A stretch of DNA of 64,000 nt from Cliona cf. orientalis (lineage: Eukaryota; Porifera; Demospongiae; Clionaida; Clionaidae): positions 2,728,001 through 2,792,000 of the forward strand of contig OZ005697.1 of the NCBI GenBank assembly GCA_963930775.1, in the 5' to 3' direction. Of the stretch, positions 1 through 47,722 are shown in pieces (position 1 is the first letter of the stretch; every line of letters starts with the position of its first letter). The translations under genes and the position numbers were made by a program. The notes below the pieces were generated by a model that did not search any database, was not told the origin of the DNA, and saw nothing but the letters and a program-made list of their open reading frames with translations.

Positions 1-562
1 CTGCGCTGCTAATTAATGTCCAAGAGTACCAAGTGACAAATGTCTTGATTTCTGTCGATGATGCATCACAGAGTTGGTCAACTCCGAACTGGATAATATT
101 GGCTTGAAAACCACCGTATCCCACTCCTAGTGGCAATAAAAATAGGTGCAATACCTTGCTTAGGTTGTGTAAATCCAGGCTTTGTAAGATGATCAAACTT
201 GCTGTCAGCAGTAGTGAGCTAATCCACATAGTGCACATACTGAAATGAATTACTTTGTATCGTCCAAACCGAATATCAGCTAGCCATCCAGCCAGTGGTA
301 TCATGAAGCCCACACTGATCTGTAGCATGGCAAACACAAGGTAACCGTATACTCTCGATGCAGTGTAGCTGATGTAGAAATACAGAGATGATATACAGTA
401 GCTCCAGATTAGTATGAGAATTGCACCTCTGTTCTTAACCCTCCTCAAACGGTACCTTGGCTTGAAGCATCTCCTGACTTTCTTACTTGATTTGTTTGCC
501 TTCGATGAAGTATTGTCTGGATTAATCAGTGGACTTAGGCTTCTGCCCTCTCTCTCGGTCAT
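1..562 (-). CDS. POT/PTR2-family proton-coupled peptide transporter, copy A (partial, C-terminus off left edge)
   Basis: An open frame reads leftward from ATG at 562-560 to the window edge (about 187 residues). The N-terminus is a hydrophilic cytosolic tail (MTEREGRSLSPLINPDN), followed by membrane segments. It carries PLAGWLADIRFGRYKVI, the equivalent of the POT GGxxADxxLGRxxTI motif, then a glycine-rich segment ending FQANIIQFGVDQL, the equivalent of the POT GxGGxKPxVxxFGADQF motif. POT proteins are plasma-membrane symporters that move di- and tripeptides with protons; the actual substrate here is unknown. The gene is intronless as far as seen. It is divergent from copy B, and similarity to copy B extends about 45 bases upstream of both ATGs (shared CCATACTAGTA). 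It aligns without gaps to copy C at the other end of the window. No disabling change is seen in the visible part. Confidence 0.75.
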   Translation of the reverse strand, partial: MTEREGRSLSPLINPDNTSSKANKSSKKVRRCFKPRYRLRRVKNRGAILILIWSYCISSLYFYISYTASRVYGYLVFAMLQISVGFMIPLAGWLADIRFGRYKVIHFSMCTMWISSLLLTASLIILQSLDLHNLSKVLHLFLLPLGVGYGGFQANIIQFGVDQLCDASSTEIKTFVTWYSWTLISSA

Positions 563-1513
563 TATTGAAATTTCTCTTTCTTTCTCTGCTTTACTAGTAT
601 GGAGGAATATATAACTAACAATGTATGTGTATATTTGAGTTTTTTTATTTGCATACAATATGAAGTATATTAAATTTCCCAAATTACATGTAGTACACAC
701 ATGTATACCATATATAATACACATATTATACAATATGATTTTATCATATTCAATTCATGTTTTGTTCAAGTGTATAGTAACAAAGTTACTTTTGCTTAAT
801 AAATCAGGTGATGTATAGAATACTTTAAGATGTACATCAGAAGTGGTATGTGTACAATGTCAATGATAATTCATTCACAGAATATGGTGTAGTGGGAAAC
901 TTTCCGGGAGAAACCATTCATGAATTTTGCTGTGTTTGAAAACCACCCTGGTCCCATGAAAGTTGAAATTATAGCGTGCCACACCAACTGGTTTAGCAAT
1001 GTGAATGTTTAGTCTGTGAAATGCTTTCCTTCTAAATTTCTCACTATTATAATTATATAGCACGTTCTTGCTGTTCATTGCATTATACACGTCCCTAAGC
1101 CCTCGCTCTACAATTTGCTAATATTTCAACGCTCAATGCTCTGGTGATTTTTTCTGACTCAAGTCAAAATATGTTTTTCACTATAAACTACCAACTGAAT
1201 GCAACAATAATGAAAGTAGTCACTGGCATTGTACACACAGGGCTCCTGATGCTCCTCTTGTAGCATTCTAAACATCAACAATTTTGTTTAGCACAAATAA
1301 AATATTATTGTTACTCTTCACTTCAAAACATGAATTAAATATTCCTGGTATGGGATGTGCATGCATGTACTATTATGTACATTGGGAAATTCCTGAGTTT
1401 ATATTGCATACAAATGAAGCACTCAAGCAATGTCATGTGCACATGATATATATTGGATATAGTAACGTTGCTCCATACTAGTATAGCAGGGCAAGAAAGA
1501 GAGAGCTAGTGTA
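563..1513. other. Divergent intergenic region between POT copies A and B
   Basis: About 950 AT-rich bases separate the two divergent transporter starts. The outer ~45 bases on each side are similar inverted copies (CCATACTAGTA, AGCAG, AAGAAAGAGA), so the duplication that made A and B included the 5' leader. Short ORFs here look random. No clear TATA box or other promoter element could be assigned. Confidence 0.4.
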
Positions 1514-3171
1514 ATGATGGCTGACAGAGAGAGCAGAAGCCTAAGTCCACTTATTGATCCAGACAATACTTCACCGATAACGAACGACTCAAGTAAGCAA
1601 GTCAGGAGATGCTTCAAGCCAAGGTACCGTTTGAGGAGGATTAAAAACAGAGGTGCAATTCTCATACTAGTCTGGAGCTACTGTATATCACCCATGAATA
1701 TCTACATCAGCTACAATGCATTGAGAGTATATAGTTACCTTGTGTATGCCTTGATAGCGATCAGTGTGGGCCTCACGATACCACTGGCCGGATGGCTAGC
1801 TGATATTCGGTTTGGACGATACAAGGTAATCCGTTTTAGTATGTGCACTATGTGGATTAGCTCACTACTGCTGACAGCAAGTTTGATCATCTTACAAAGC
1901 TTGGATTTATACAACCAAAGCAAGGTATTGCACCTATTTTTATTGCCACTAGGAGTGGGATACAGCAGTTTTCAAGCCAACGTTATCCAGTTTGGAGTGG
2001 ACCAACTCTGTGATGCATCATCGACAGAAATCAAGACATTCATCACTTGGTACTCTTGGACACTTATTAGTAGCAGAGCTACAGTGAGTACAGCCTGTTT
2101 GTACATCAGTGAGGAGTACAAACTACTTGTGCCCCTGTTGATGTGTCTAAACCTCACTCTAGCTGTGAGCTTGGGTATTTTATTCAACAAGGTACTGATC
2201 AAGGAGCCGGTGACTCAAAACCCATTCAAGACAGTCTATGGGGTGATAAAGTACGCACTGAAGCACAAGAGCCCTAGACTAAGGAGTGCCTTCACATACA
2301 CAGGTGAGGAGGACCTTCCTTGTCGTATCGACTTCGGTAAGAGCAAATACGGAGGACCATTCACAACAGAACAGGTGGAAGATGTAAAGACTCTCTTTCG
2401 AGTAGTCTTGGTCTTTTTGGTAGGTTGCGCATTCTTTGCTATGACTACAGAAGATCGCACTATAACTAATAATCTAAGAACATCTTGCTACGTGCACTCT
2501 CACATACTCCAGAGTATGTATTCAGTAATTTTTACTCCATAATTGTACTATTGATCGTACCGCTCTACGAGATAGTTGTCCACCCTCTATTTCATTCGTG
2601 TCTACCAACCCTTCAAAGCCACGTAAAGATTTTAATAGGGTTGATGCTACGCATAGTAAGATATACTATCATGTTAGCACTGATGGCTTACGCTCGCCAA
2701 CACTACACACACATCACACCTTCAAGCAATGCCACCCTTTCCTGTATATTTCACCAATTAAATGACAGCCTGAACTTTCTGAGTGAGACCCTGGACTATA
2801 GATGGATAATTATACTGGAGGCTCTTATAGCTATCTCTGATCTGCTTATTGCAATCGGTGCTTTGGAGTTTTACTGTGCCCAAGTACCCTACTCTATGAA
2901 GGGCCTGGTTGCTGGTATCTTTTATGGTCTACTAGTTTCCTTTATAATGCTCTCACAAGGACTATTACTGCCTTTCAAGATGACGTCATTGGAATGGGGA
3001 ACTGGAACTCTGAGTTGTGGATTTTGGTACTTATTGACGCTACTGATATACCTGTTGATAATGATGGCAGCTTCAGTTGTTGTGATGAGGTGGTACAAGA
3101 AAAGGAAGAGGGAAGGTGTACTGCCTAATGAACAGATATTTGCAGAATGCTACTACTCAAGAAATCTGTGA
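1514..3171 (+). pseudogene. POT/PTR2-family transporter, copy B, single-base frameshift
   Basis: Frame 1 runs from ATG 1514 (a second ATG follows directly) to a stop at 2542. The continuing homologous frame runs from about 2480 to 3171. Against copy C the break is a missing A after CTAAGA near 2477-2481. Restoring the frame would give about 550 residues, a normal POT length. Visible are the N-terminal tail, PLAGWLADIRFGRYKVI, FQANVIQFGVDQL and a cytosolic loop with TYTGEEDLP. The second half has a short cysteine-containing extracellular loop, QVPYSMKGLVAGI (the POT APxSMKxxxxxx segment) and a basic C-terminal tail (RWYKKRKREG). The gene is intronless. It is either a recently disabled copy or an intact gene with a sequencing indel; the rest of the frame is clean, so the damage is recent if real. 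Confidence 0.7.
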
Positions 3172-3915
3172 GATGCAATTTGAACTAAAGCTGATTTTAC
3201 TTATACATTTATACCACAAATTGATGGGCTTACATACTAGCAATGGATTTAGTATTTTATTAATGGAAATGTATGTAGAATTTATAATAATAATATATGA
3301 TGCTATTTGTTGCACTGTACATGCTTGTATGCAAATCTGAATTCTGGCCTACATGTATGTGAGTTGGAGTTAGGATTTGGATTAGAGTGGTAGGACTGAT
3401 GTTAGGTAAAGGGTAACAGAAATCATACAGAAATCTATCACCCTATACTTTATATAATCACCAATTACTTCAATAGAATAATTTTATTATAGGCAAAATA
3501 TTATTGTCAGATCTGCTTGCAAGCACATCCGTTATAATAGATGTAAAGTCTCTCGTATAGGATCAATTTGTTTAGTTTCAGTTTGTATTCACTTGTGAGC
3601 TTATAATTACTCTTCAGTGACCATATATAGTTGAATAATTACTGTAGTCTAATATCCCTGGTTATTAGGTGTATGTATGTAACCATAGTGCCTGCATGTA
3701 TGATTATTATACTGTGTTTATGCTAATAGAACGCAAGCTAAAAAAATAATTACGATTTTAAATTCTGCGCGATTTTCTGGTAAAGGTCGTCATACGCTCC
3801 ATTAAGATACACTGTGAAAAATCCTAGAATGCAAATTTTCTTACACTAATTAGATCATGCATTTTATTAGCATATATAAACACTGTAATAATAGCCTCTA
3901 TTGTCCTGACAATAG
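3172..3915. other. Spacer between POT copy B and the first visible spatacsin exon; holds a dispersed repeat
   Basis: No coding signal is seen. Bases 3715-3885 hold a repeat (TGCTAATAGAACGCAAGCTA, then GGTAAAGGTCGTCAT, then ATTTTCTTACACTAATT). It recurs at about 12040-12190 and, shortened, at about 5350-5450. If the spatacsin gene continues upstream of the window, this stretch is intron and the POT pair is nested inside it. Confidence 0.4.
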
Positions 3916-40886
<36,971 letters not shown>

Positions 40887-41371
40887 TTTGTATCGTAAAA
40901 CACGAACCAAACATTGCTTTGTTCAATGTACAGGTATGCTTTATTAGAAATTTGTGGATAAATTGAATTTTATAATAATAATTATTAATTTTAATGAGTT
41001 TGGTGTTGCATAATAATTCCATAAAATAAAAATTAATGATGGTGAGTACTTGTGATTGCATGAGGTGCAGAGTGAGTACTGTGCCGTCTGTATTATGATA
41101 ATGTTGTGTATTTAAATCCTAAATGGTAAATTTCCAGAATGTTTGTCTGCTAATATTCTCCCCAAAGCGAACTTTAACAGTAATGTAATAATTCTTGATC
41201 TCACAGCTGCAGCAGTCGTGTCTGAATAATCGATTACTTGTAGGTATTCGTACGATATCAAGTCTCTTTATTAGCAGGTCGACTGCTACACCAGAAGTAG
41301 AGTTTTGAATTTCAATTTGAGCACCCAATTGCATTAGACAGCTACACTTTGGACATTCCATTAGTCGGCCA

Positions 41372-43093
41372 CTATAAATAGTGGCAGTGGTTTCCGTCGG
41401 AATGTGGTGACTTGTTTGAGCTCATCCGTTGCGACAGCCGAATACTCCAGACCACACCCACTCCACGGGAGGTAGGGACCTTTGTTGTGGCACTATCATC
41501 ATCCAGGGTGAAGTATACTGGACACTGTTGAATGCCCAAGAAGGCGTGGGTTTGCTTCTTCCGTGAAGATTGAGCTTCCTTGCGGGGTGACTGTACATGT
41601 TTAACCTACAGTACAATGGAAATTGTTGGACACCATAACCCACAATACTTGCCGGGAGGGGGGGGGGGCAGTATGCAAGGTTATAAAGGACTTCTCGCTC
41701 ATTAAATTAAATTTTGGTTATGTGCATGCACCTAGCTAGCCTATAGAAGTAATTAACAGTCACTGTTCTATCTCTATAATATTATTATTAATGCATGATC
41801 CCTATTTGCACGCATTCTACAGACATACCTTATAGGTATTCAGAGTCTGTCCTAAACATTGAGCAGTGCTTGCACTAAAATCTCTCTCTTGGCACTTTTT
41901 GGCTTCACAAAAACCCATACTGACATCAGCCATGGCATAGGGACCTGATGCACCCTGTGATTAGTGCATGTGTGTGTGAGAGAGTGTAAGCTTACGTTGT
42001 GTGCATGTGTACTACAATGTATAAGACATACCAGTGGTGTTTCTTGTTGAGGGCTTATGATACTGGAACTTGTATTTGAAGTGCATGTGGTACGCCGATC
42101 TAGAGCCTGGCACGTGCATAAAATTAATATTGTCAATAATATAATATATACATGCATGCAAATAGCTATAATCAAGAGTATATTATTATAATACTGCCCC
42201 CCTCCCTCTCTATTATAATACTCTTGCTATAATAGATGCACAATGTCATAATTTAACTATGGCCCCATAATAGTATAAGATGTCTAAGTATTCTAGTTGG
42301 ACTGGCCAGTGCTTGCAATTGTACAATCATGCAGTCACTGCAGCACAGCTTACCATGACATTGTGCAGATTGCTCACTTTGTTTTCTATTTGGTTCAGCT
42401 GTTCTTCCAATGACATTAGCCTGGTCTCAATTCTCGCCAACACAGCATCAATTGAGAGGGAAGTTTGACTAGTACTGTCTGCAGCGACATTCTGTTGCAG
42501 AGCTTGACCTCGGGCCTGTGCAACAAGGTACAAGTACATACACGGAATTTTTGCAACAATTATCGTAGTTATTCTGCCACACTAGCTATAGTTAGTATCA
42601 AGAGTAAATAATATTATTTACTCTAAAGCTTGTTAATATACAATAGCCGATAGTTAATGCATGCATAATAATGCAAACAAACCATTAGTAATTCATTTAT
42701 AATTACCGACACTTACTGGCCATGGATATCGGTAGCACGGACGCAAAAGTGCACTAGGGTCGGGAGGCTGCGTATCTTGCACTGGTTGTGCATAAAAGCT
42801 TTGTTCACATTCTTTATCAGCCTCCTCCGAGTATGAGTCACCCTGCATGCATAATTTACATAATAGAATCGCGGCTGCAACGTACGCCTCACTAGCTATC
42901 ACATGCACGTACCACCATAGAGTCGAATGGCATCAGTGGTCCAGAATTCAACACGCCATTGCAGTTGGTGTCTCTATAGTAATATAATTGCAACGATACA
43001 GTTTTCACATACTGGCATACGTACGTATGCTGTAGCTACACAAAAAAATTTTTTCATCCTAGTCTACATGTACGTAGCCTCTTACGTTGCCAT
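41372..43093 (-). CDS. Unrecognised 258-residue coiled-coil protein, seven coding exons
   Basis: Exons in reading order: 43093-43086, 42973-42913, 42842-42717, 42515-42354, 42106-42032, 41954-41829, 41590-41372. They total 777 bases (259 codons with TAG), all with GT-AG borders and compatible phases; the start ATGGCAAC|gtaaga joins A|GACACC in phase. The product begins MATDTNCNGVLNSGPLMPFD. It has an acidic patch (YSEEADKECE), a proline-rich linker, a probable coiled coil (AVLARIETRLMSLEEQLNQI, residues about 86-110) and a cysteine-containing stretch. The basic C-terminal part contains SSRKKQTHAFLG and VYFTLDDDSATT. I do not recognise the family. It converges on SPG11, with about 485 bases between the stop codons; AATAAA on this strand is at 41272-41267. 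Confidence 0.7.
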
Positions 43094-43817
43094 GCTGCGG
43101 TGAAGTTCAATATTAATAGTTTACGACCTCCAAATGATTCACTTTCAGCACAGAAGGTTAATTTTGTTTAACTAAAGCAATCCTCTCTCGATCAGTACTA
43201 AAGTAATGAGCATGAGGCCACGCCTACAACAATAATAATTATGTGAAGTGCTACGTAGTGGTGTGGTGACACCCCCACACCACTCCGTCCCCACACCAGC
43301 TCCCCACACAGGATCTCTGCTCAATACAGGTAAAGGATCATCAAGTTAAAAGAGCTCTAATGTACTTGAGGGGAATTATGACATTGTATATACTGCAGAG
43401 TACTTTTTTAATAGTTTGTCACTCTGGACTTCCTTCACCAACTTCAAAGTTCTACTACCTGATCTAGCATTCAGCATCTTGTATACTGGCCCAGAGTCTG
43501 CATGGGTGCCATACTGGACTCGTCTTCCTGTTGTTCGTAGCAACTAGTACGTGCGTAGGCTACTTCTATTCATCCATAGGAGGTGGTGTGCTGTTGCTAG
43601 CCAGCCAAATAGACCTCTATCTCTCGTCACTACAATAGTAGAACCTAGTCCTCAAGCCTAGGTGGAGCCAGGAATCTTGTATCCAGCTGTCAGGCTGATG
43701 TCAAGAGAAGAGGTGCCAGTAGCGCAACGAATATTGACGACCATTTCCCAATATCAGCTTTCGCCGCATGCATGCATGCATATCAGTGTCATGTGCACCT
43801 CACATAATCATAGAATC

Positions 43818-43848
<31 letters not shown>

Positions 43849-44086
43849 ATAGATTCCAGGATCAACATAAAATAATATAAGCCAGGCACAGACTATAATA
43901 TCAGTTGCCACGGTATTGGTCAATTTCATTCAGAGCTAGCTACAAAGTTAATATTAGCTAAAAGTCACACTGTACATGTGGTTAAATTAAAAAAAAACTA
44001 GAACAGTTGAATAATATTAAACAAAACTGGAATAATTCAATAGTCACAGTCACTATGCATGTGTTGTCTTATCATCAAGTTCATAC
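43094..44086. other. Spacer between two minus-strand genes
   Basis: About 1 kb holding the presumed 5' leader and promoter of the 258-residue gene, an imperfect inverted motif GTGGTGTGGTGACACCCCCACACCAC (43258-43283 region) and an (ATT/AAT)n stretch near 43820-43850. No gene is seen. Confidence 0.4.
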
Positions 44087-45605
44087 TCAATTCCCTTTGT
44101 GAATGTGATTACAACGGCCACCGATGTATGTCTCCACCACCTGAATAACACCAGTATCAAACTTCATGGCATCGACCTTGTATGGATTTGTGGACAGAAT
44201 CACCAAATCAGCATATTTCCCAACCTCCAAACTGCCAATTTCATTCTCCCTGAAGAGCTGATAAGCAGGGCCAATGGTGTAGGCCTTGAGTGCTTCGTCG
44301 ACTGAGATGCCATACTGCTTCCCATACACCGTATGATCTGGATTACCTACTCCCTGCGAACGAGTGATTGCTACCTTCATATTGGCAAATGGCATGGGTG
44401 GGCCGGGAAAGAACGGATGATCTTGGTGGATGGAGATCTTGTCTGCACCAAGATACTTGATGGCGGTTGCTGTTGGAGCCCAGCGATCTGTCTGATCAGG
44501 TCCTAGGATGTACTGAGCAAGGGTGTTGCCATAGAAGTAGAGGTGATACACAAACATGGACGTAGTCACACCAATCTCACGACACATTTGGAGCTGGTCT
44601 TCCGTGATGAGCCCAGCGTGCTCAATTCGGTGTCTGCGGTCGTCTTCGGCTTTGGTTAGTTGCTTGTAGACGTTTAATCCTTGCTGTATAGCCCTTCCAC
44701 CCTGCGCGTGAATTGCTATCTGCTTTCCCTGATCATGGTAGTGCTTCATGCTTTGGAATAAGTCTTCGTCGCTCCAGTCGAGATGACCATTATTGGTGGG
44801 AGAAGGTGGAAACGAGAGCCTTTTGGTGAGGTCGTTGTGCAGATATGGCTCGTTTATCGCAGCGGTACCGGCATGAGGAGAACCATCGGCCCAATACTTT
44901 ACCCCTGCCAGCCACAACTTGCTGCTTTCAATGATGTGGGGTTCCATTTTGCTCTCAACATTCATATAGAGGGCCAGGCGAATGGGGCAATCGATCATAC
45001 CTGCTGTAGCACTGATGAATAGATCCTGGATCAATTCAGGTCGATAATCCATTTCTGTCACTGTCGTAAACCCGGTCATTGCATAATCTCTCCACTGGTC
45101 GTGCACTGCTTTGGCTCCTTCAATGAACATTCCGGCTGATTTTGGATATTTACTGACTACACTGGAAATGGCCGACTCTTCTAGCAACTGCCCTGTCAGT
45201 TTCCCATTTGAGTCTTTCACATACGTTCCACCTGGAGGATTTGGAGTGGCTTCGGTTATATTACAGACTTCAAAGGTCTTGTGGTTGACCAAGGCCGAGT
45301 GAGCAGTTTGTGCCAGAATCATGATTGGAATGTCTTTTGAAAAAGTTGTCATCGATGTAGTCGGCACTCAACTCCGGCAAATCTTGAATTAGCTCGATAT
45401 CCCATCCTAGAAACATGCACCATTCACCTGGCTTTGCCTGCGATACTCAGTTGGCTGAAATTATATATGTCCTGCACTTCAGCTTCAGTGCATAGATGGC
45501 GATCCCTGCTATATCCAGCAATGTCTGTGAACATGGAATTGGCTATGGCCAGAAGTATAGCGTGCTGGTGAGCCTCGATGAATCCAGAGAGAAGAGTCTT
45601 CCCAT
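44087..45605 (-). pseudogene. Amidohydrolase family 3 (YtcJ-like metal-dependent hydrolase), intronless, frameshifted
   Basis: The main frame (45367-44087, 426 residues) has IAIHAQGGRAI, HRIEHAGLI (metal-binding His region), ISIHQDHPFFPG (at the catalytic Asp position of the family) and EVGKYADLVILSTNP near the end. Homology continues upstream in two other frames. One (about 45443-45347) carries KPGEWCMFLGWDIELIQDLP. The other (about 45605-45443) carries LLSGFIEAHQHA, the N-terminal HxH metal site. Two frameshifts, near 45443 (AAAG) and 45347 (TTTTT), separate these frames. Members are usually about 500-570 residues and hydrolyse amide or related C-N bonds; the substrate cannot be told. Either a decayed gene or an intact one with homopolymer errors. 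Confidence 0.75.
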
Positions 45606-45947
45606 CATTTCAGTGTATATAGCTAGCCTTTCCTGATTTTTGATCGGCGATGTCAGGGTATCTACCGACAGTAAGTATTTATTCTCCTTTCACAGCTAGA
45701 GTTTCAACTTGTTAGAGTTTCAACTTGTGGATTTTGTCATCATTTTTAACTATTAATAATTGTAACTTCATTTGATGTGGCCTGCATGTATCCATGCATG
45801 ATCATACTGTTTAATGTATACTGTGTATGCATTTCAGGTAGAAGTAGCTAGAATATTATGCAATGTCATGCAAAGCACAACTACTGTCAGGGACCATCAA
45901 AAATTGGTCAGGGGCCGCATTTGGCCATTCCTGTCTTGATCAAATGT

Positions 45948-47722
45948 TTAAGCTTTCTACTATGCCATATACTGTGTACAGTAGATAAGTTTTAAGCTTT
46001 CTACTATGCCATATACTGTGTACAGTAGATAAGTTTTAAGGTAGCATTAAAGTGCGTGGGCGTGAGGTGGGGGATATGACACCTAAACCACATCAAAGTC
46101 ATTAGTGAGGTGCATGTTGTGTAACCACGCCCTTTTAATTGCACAGGTCTCAGGGGTGTGGCTGCTAGAGCCGGAAGTGTTCATTTAATATCCTCCATGG
46201 ACCGGAAGCCGAGCCGGAAGGGAGGGGCCAGGCCACGCCCAAAACAGCCCCACCCTGTTCCCCAAGGACCACCATTCTCAATCAAGTGCCTACTAACCAC
46301 CGGATGTCCACCGGAAGCCCACAATCAATCCCAATTAAAACACACAGCTTCCTCAAGGCCAAAACACACACAAACACTTGGAGGCCGTTCTGCCACACCG
46401 CCCACACAAGAGCTCACCTCATTTCCTGTGTGGGCGGAGTAACAACACGTCATCGCAACCACATCCGCTTCAAACCATCGTCAGCTTCCGTCCAGCCGTA
46501 CGGTCCCCTCCATCGCACCGGCGTACAGTGCCTCATTAACAGACATGGCCTCACCTTTGACCTCCTGCCACGCCCCCAAAGCCTCCTCGCGGGGTTCAAA
46601 GGTCACCACCGCTTCCGGGACACGCCCACCTATCGCCGAGGCCAAGTCCCAGGCGCCGATATCCAAGCACTGGCCCGTGAAGCCACGCCCAATCGGAAGC
46701 AATAAAACCTGCATTAACGCACACGCACACACTCCACACAGTGCCAGGAACACGCCCACATGCTTAATTAGGCCTAATAAGGCTTTTTTTTTTTTTTTTT
46801 TTTTTTTTTTTGTCGTTGCGGTTAATAGTTAAGAAAGAATGCTTTGATCTTGCTTTGATGTGGGCAATTACCGGCCTTTTCTTCAGGGGCCACTTCCGGT
46901 CGCTAATTACACGCGCATAATCATCCCTGGCCGATTCTAGACACGCCCACCTTCGACCAAAAGCACTCGTATGGCCTCTTCGGCCACGCCCCTTCACGAT
47001 TCGCTAATTGAATTAGCCAATCCTGACGCTCACGCCCACGCACTTTAATGCTACCTTAAAACTTATCTACTGTACACAGTATATGGCATAGTAGAAAGCT
47101 TAAAACTTATCTACTGTACACAGTATATGGCATAGTAGAAAGCTTAAGGTGGTGACCTTTGAACCCCGCGAGGAGGCTTTGGGGGCGAGGCAGGAGGTCA
47201 AAGGTGAGGCCATGTCTGTTAATGAGGCACTGTACGCCGGTGCGATGGAGGGGACCGTACGGCTGGACGGAAGCTGACGATGGTTTGAAGCGGATGTGGT
47301 TGCGATGACGTGTTGTTACTCCGCCCACACAGGAAATGAGGTGAGCTCTTGTGTGGGCGGTGTGGCAGAACGGCCTCCAAGTGTTTGTGTGTGTTTTGGC
47401 CTTGAGGAAGCTGTGTGTTTTAATTGGGATTGATTGTGGGCTTCCGGTGGACATCCGGTGGTTAGTAGGCACTTGATTGAGAATGGTGGTCCTTGGGGAA
47501 CAGGGTGGGGCTGTTTTGGGCGTGGCCTGGCCCCTCCCTTCCGGCTCGGCTTCCGGTCCATGGAGGATATTAAATGAACACTTCCGGCTCTAGCAGCCAC
47601 ACCCCTGAGACCTGTGCAATTAAAAGGGCGTGGTTACACAACATGCACCTCACTAATGACTTTGATGTGGTTTAGGTGTCATATCCCCCACCTCACCCCC
47701 ACGCACTTTAATGCTACCTTAA
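45948..47722. mobile_element. Nested inverted-repeat complex with TTAA ends
   Basis: Left to right: two tandem 44-base units (AAGCTTTCTACTATGCCATA..., 45950 and 45994). Next is an element 46036-47066 with about 31-base inverted ends (TTAAGGTAGCATTAAAGTGC and its complement). After it come the same two 44-base units inverted (47067-47147), then 47153-47722, an inverted copy of 46036-46606 ending GCTACCTTAA. A T-run of about 28 bases lies at 46783-46811. The TTAA ends recall the TTAA target site of piggyBac-type elements. No transposase is present, so it is non-autonomous. The identical 94-residue ORFs in both arms (46158-46442, 47316-47600) are not taken as genes. Confidence 0.8.

Noticed and set aside
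875-1090. Short minus-strand ORF between the POT pair
   Set aside because: No homology recognised, no splice context, AT-rich composition.
41119-41361. 80-residue minus-strand ORF with CPKC and CCSC motifs
   Set aside because: It lies just after the TAG of the 258-residue gene, across its candidate polyadenylation signal, and is best explained as 3' UTR. The cysteine pairs alone are weak.
46158-47600. Identical 94-residue ORFs in both arms of the inverted repeat, and longer overlapping ORFs
   Set aside because: Identity follows from the inverted DNA duplication. Composition is low-complexity Pro/Arg/His and the frame has no recognisable domain.
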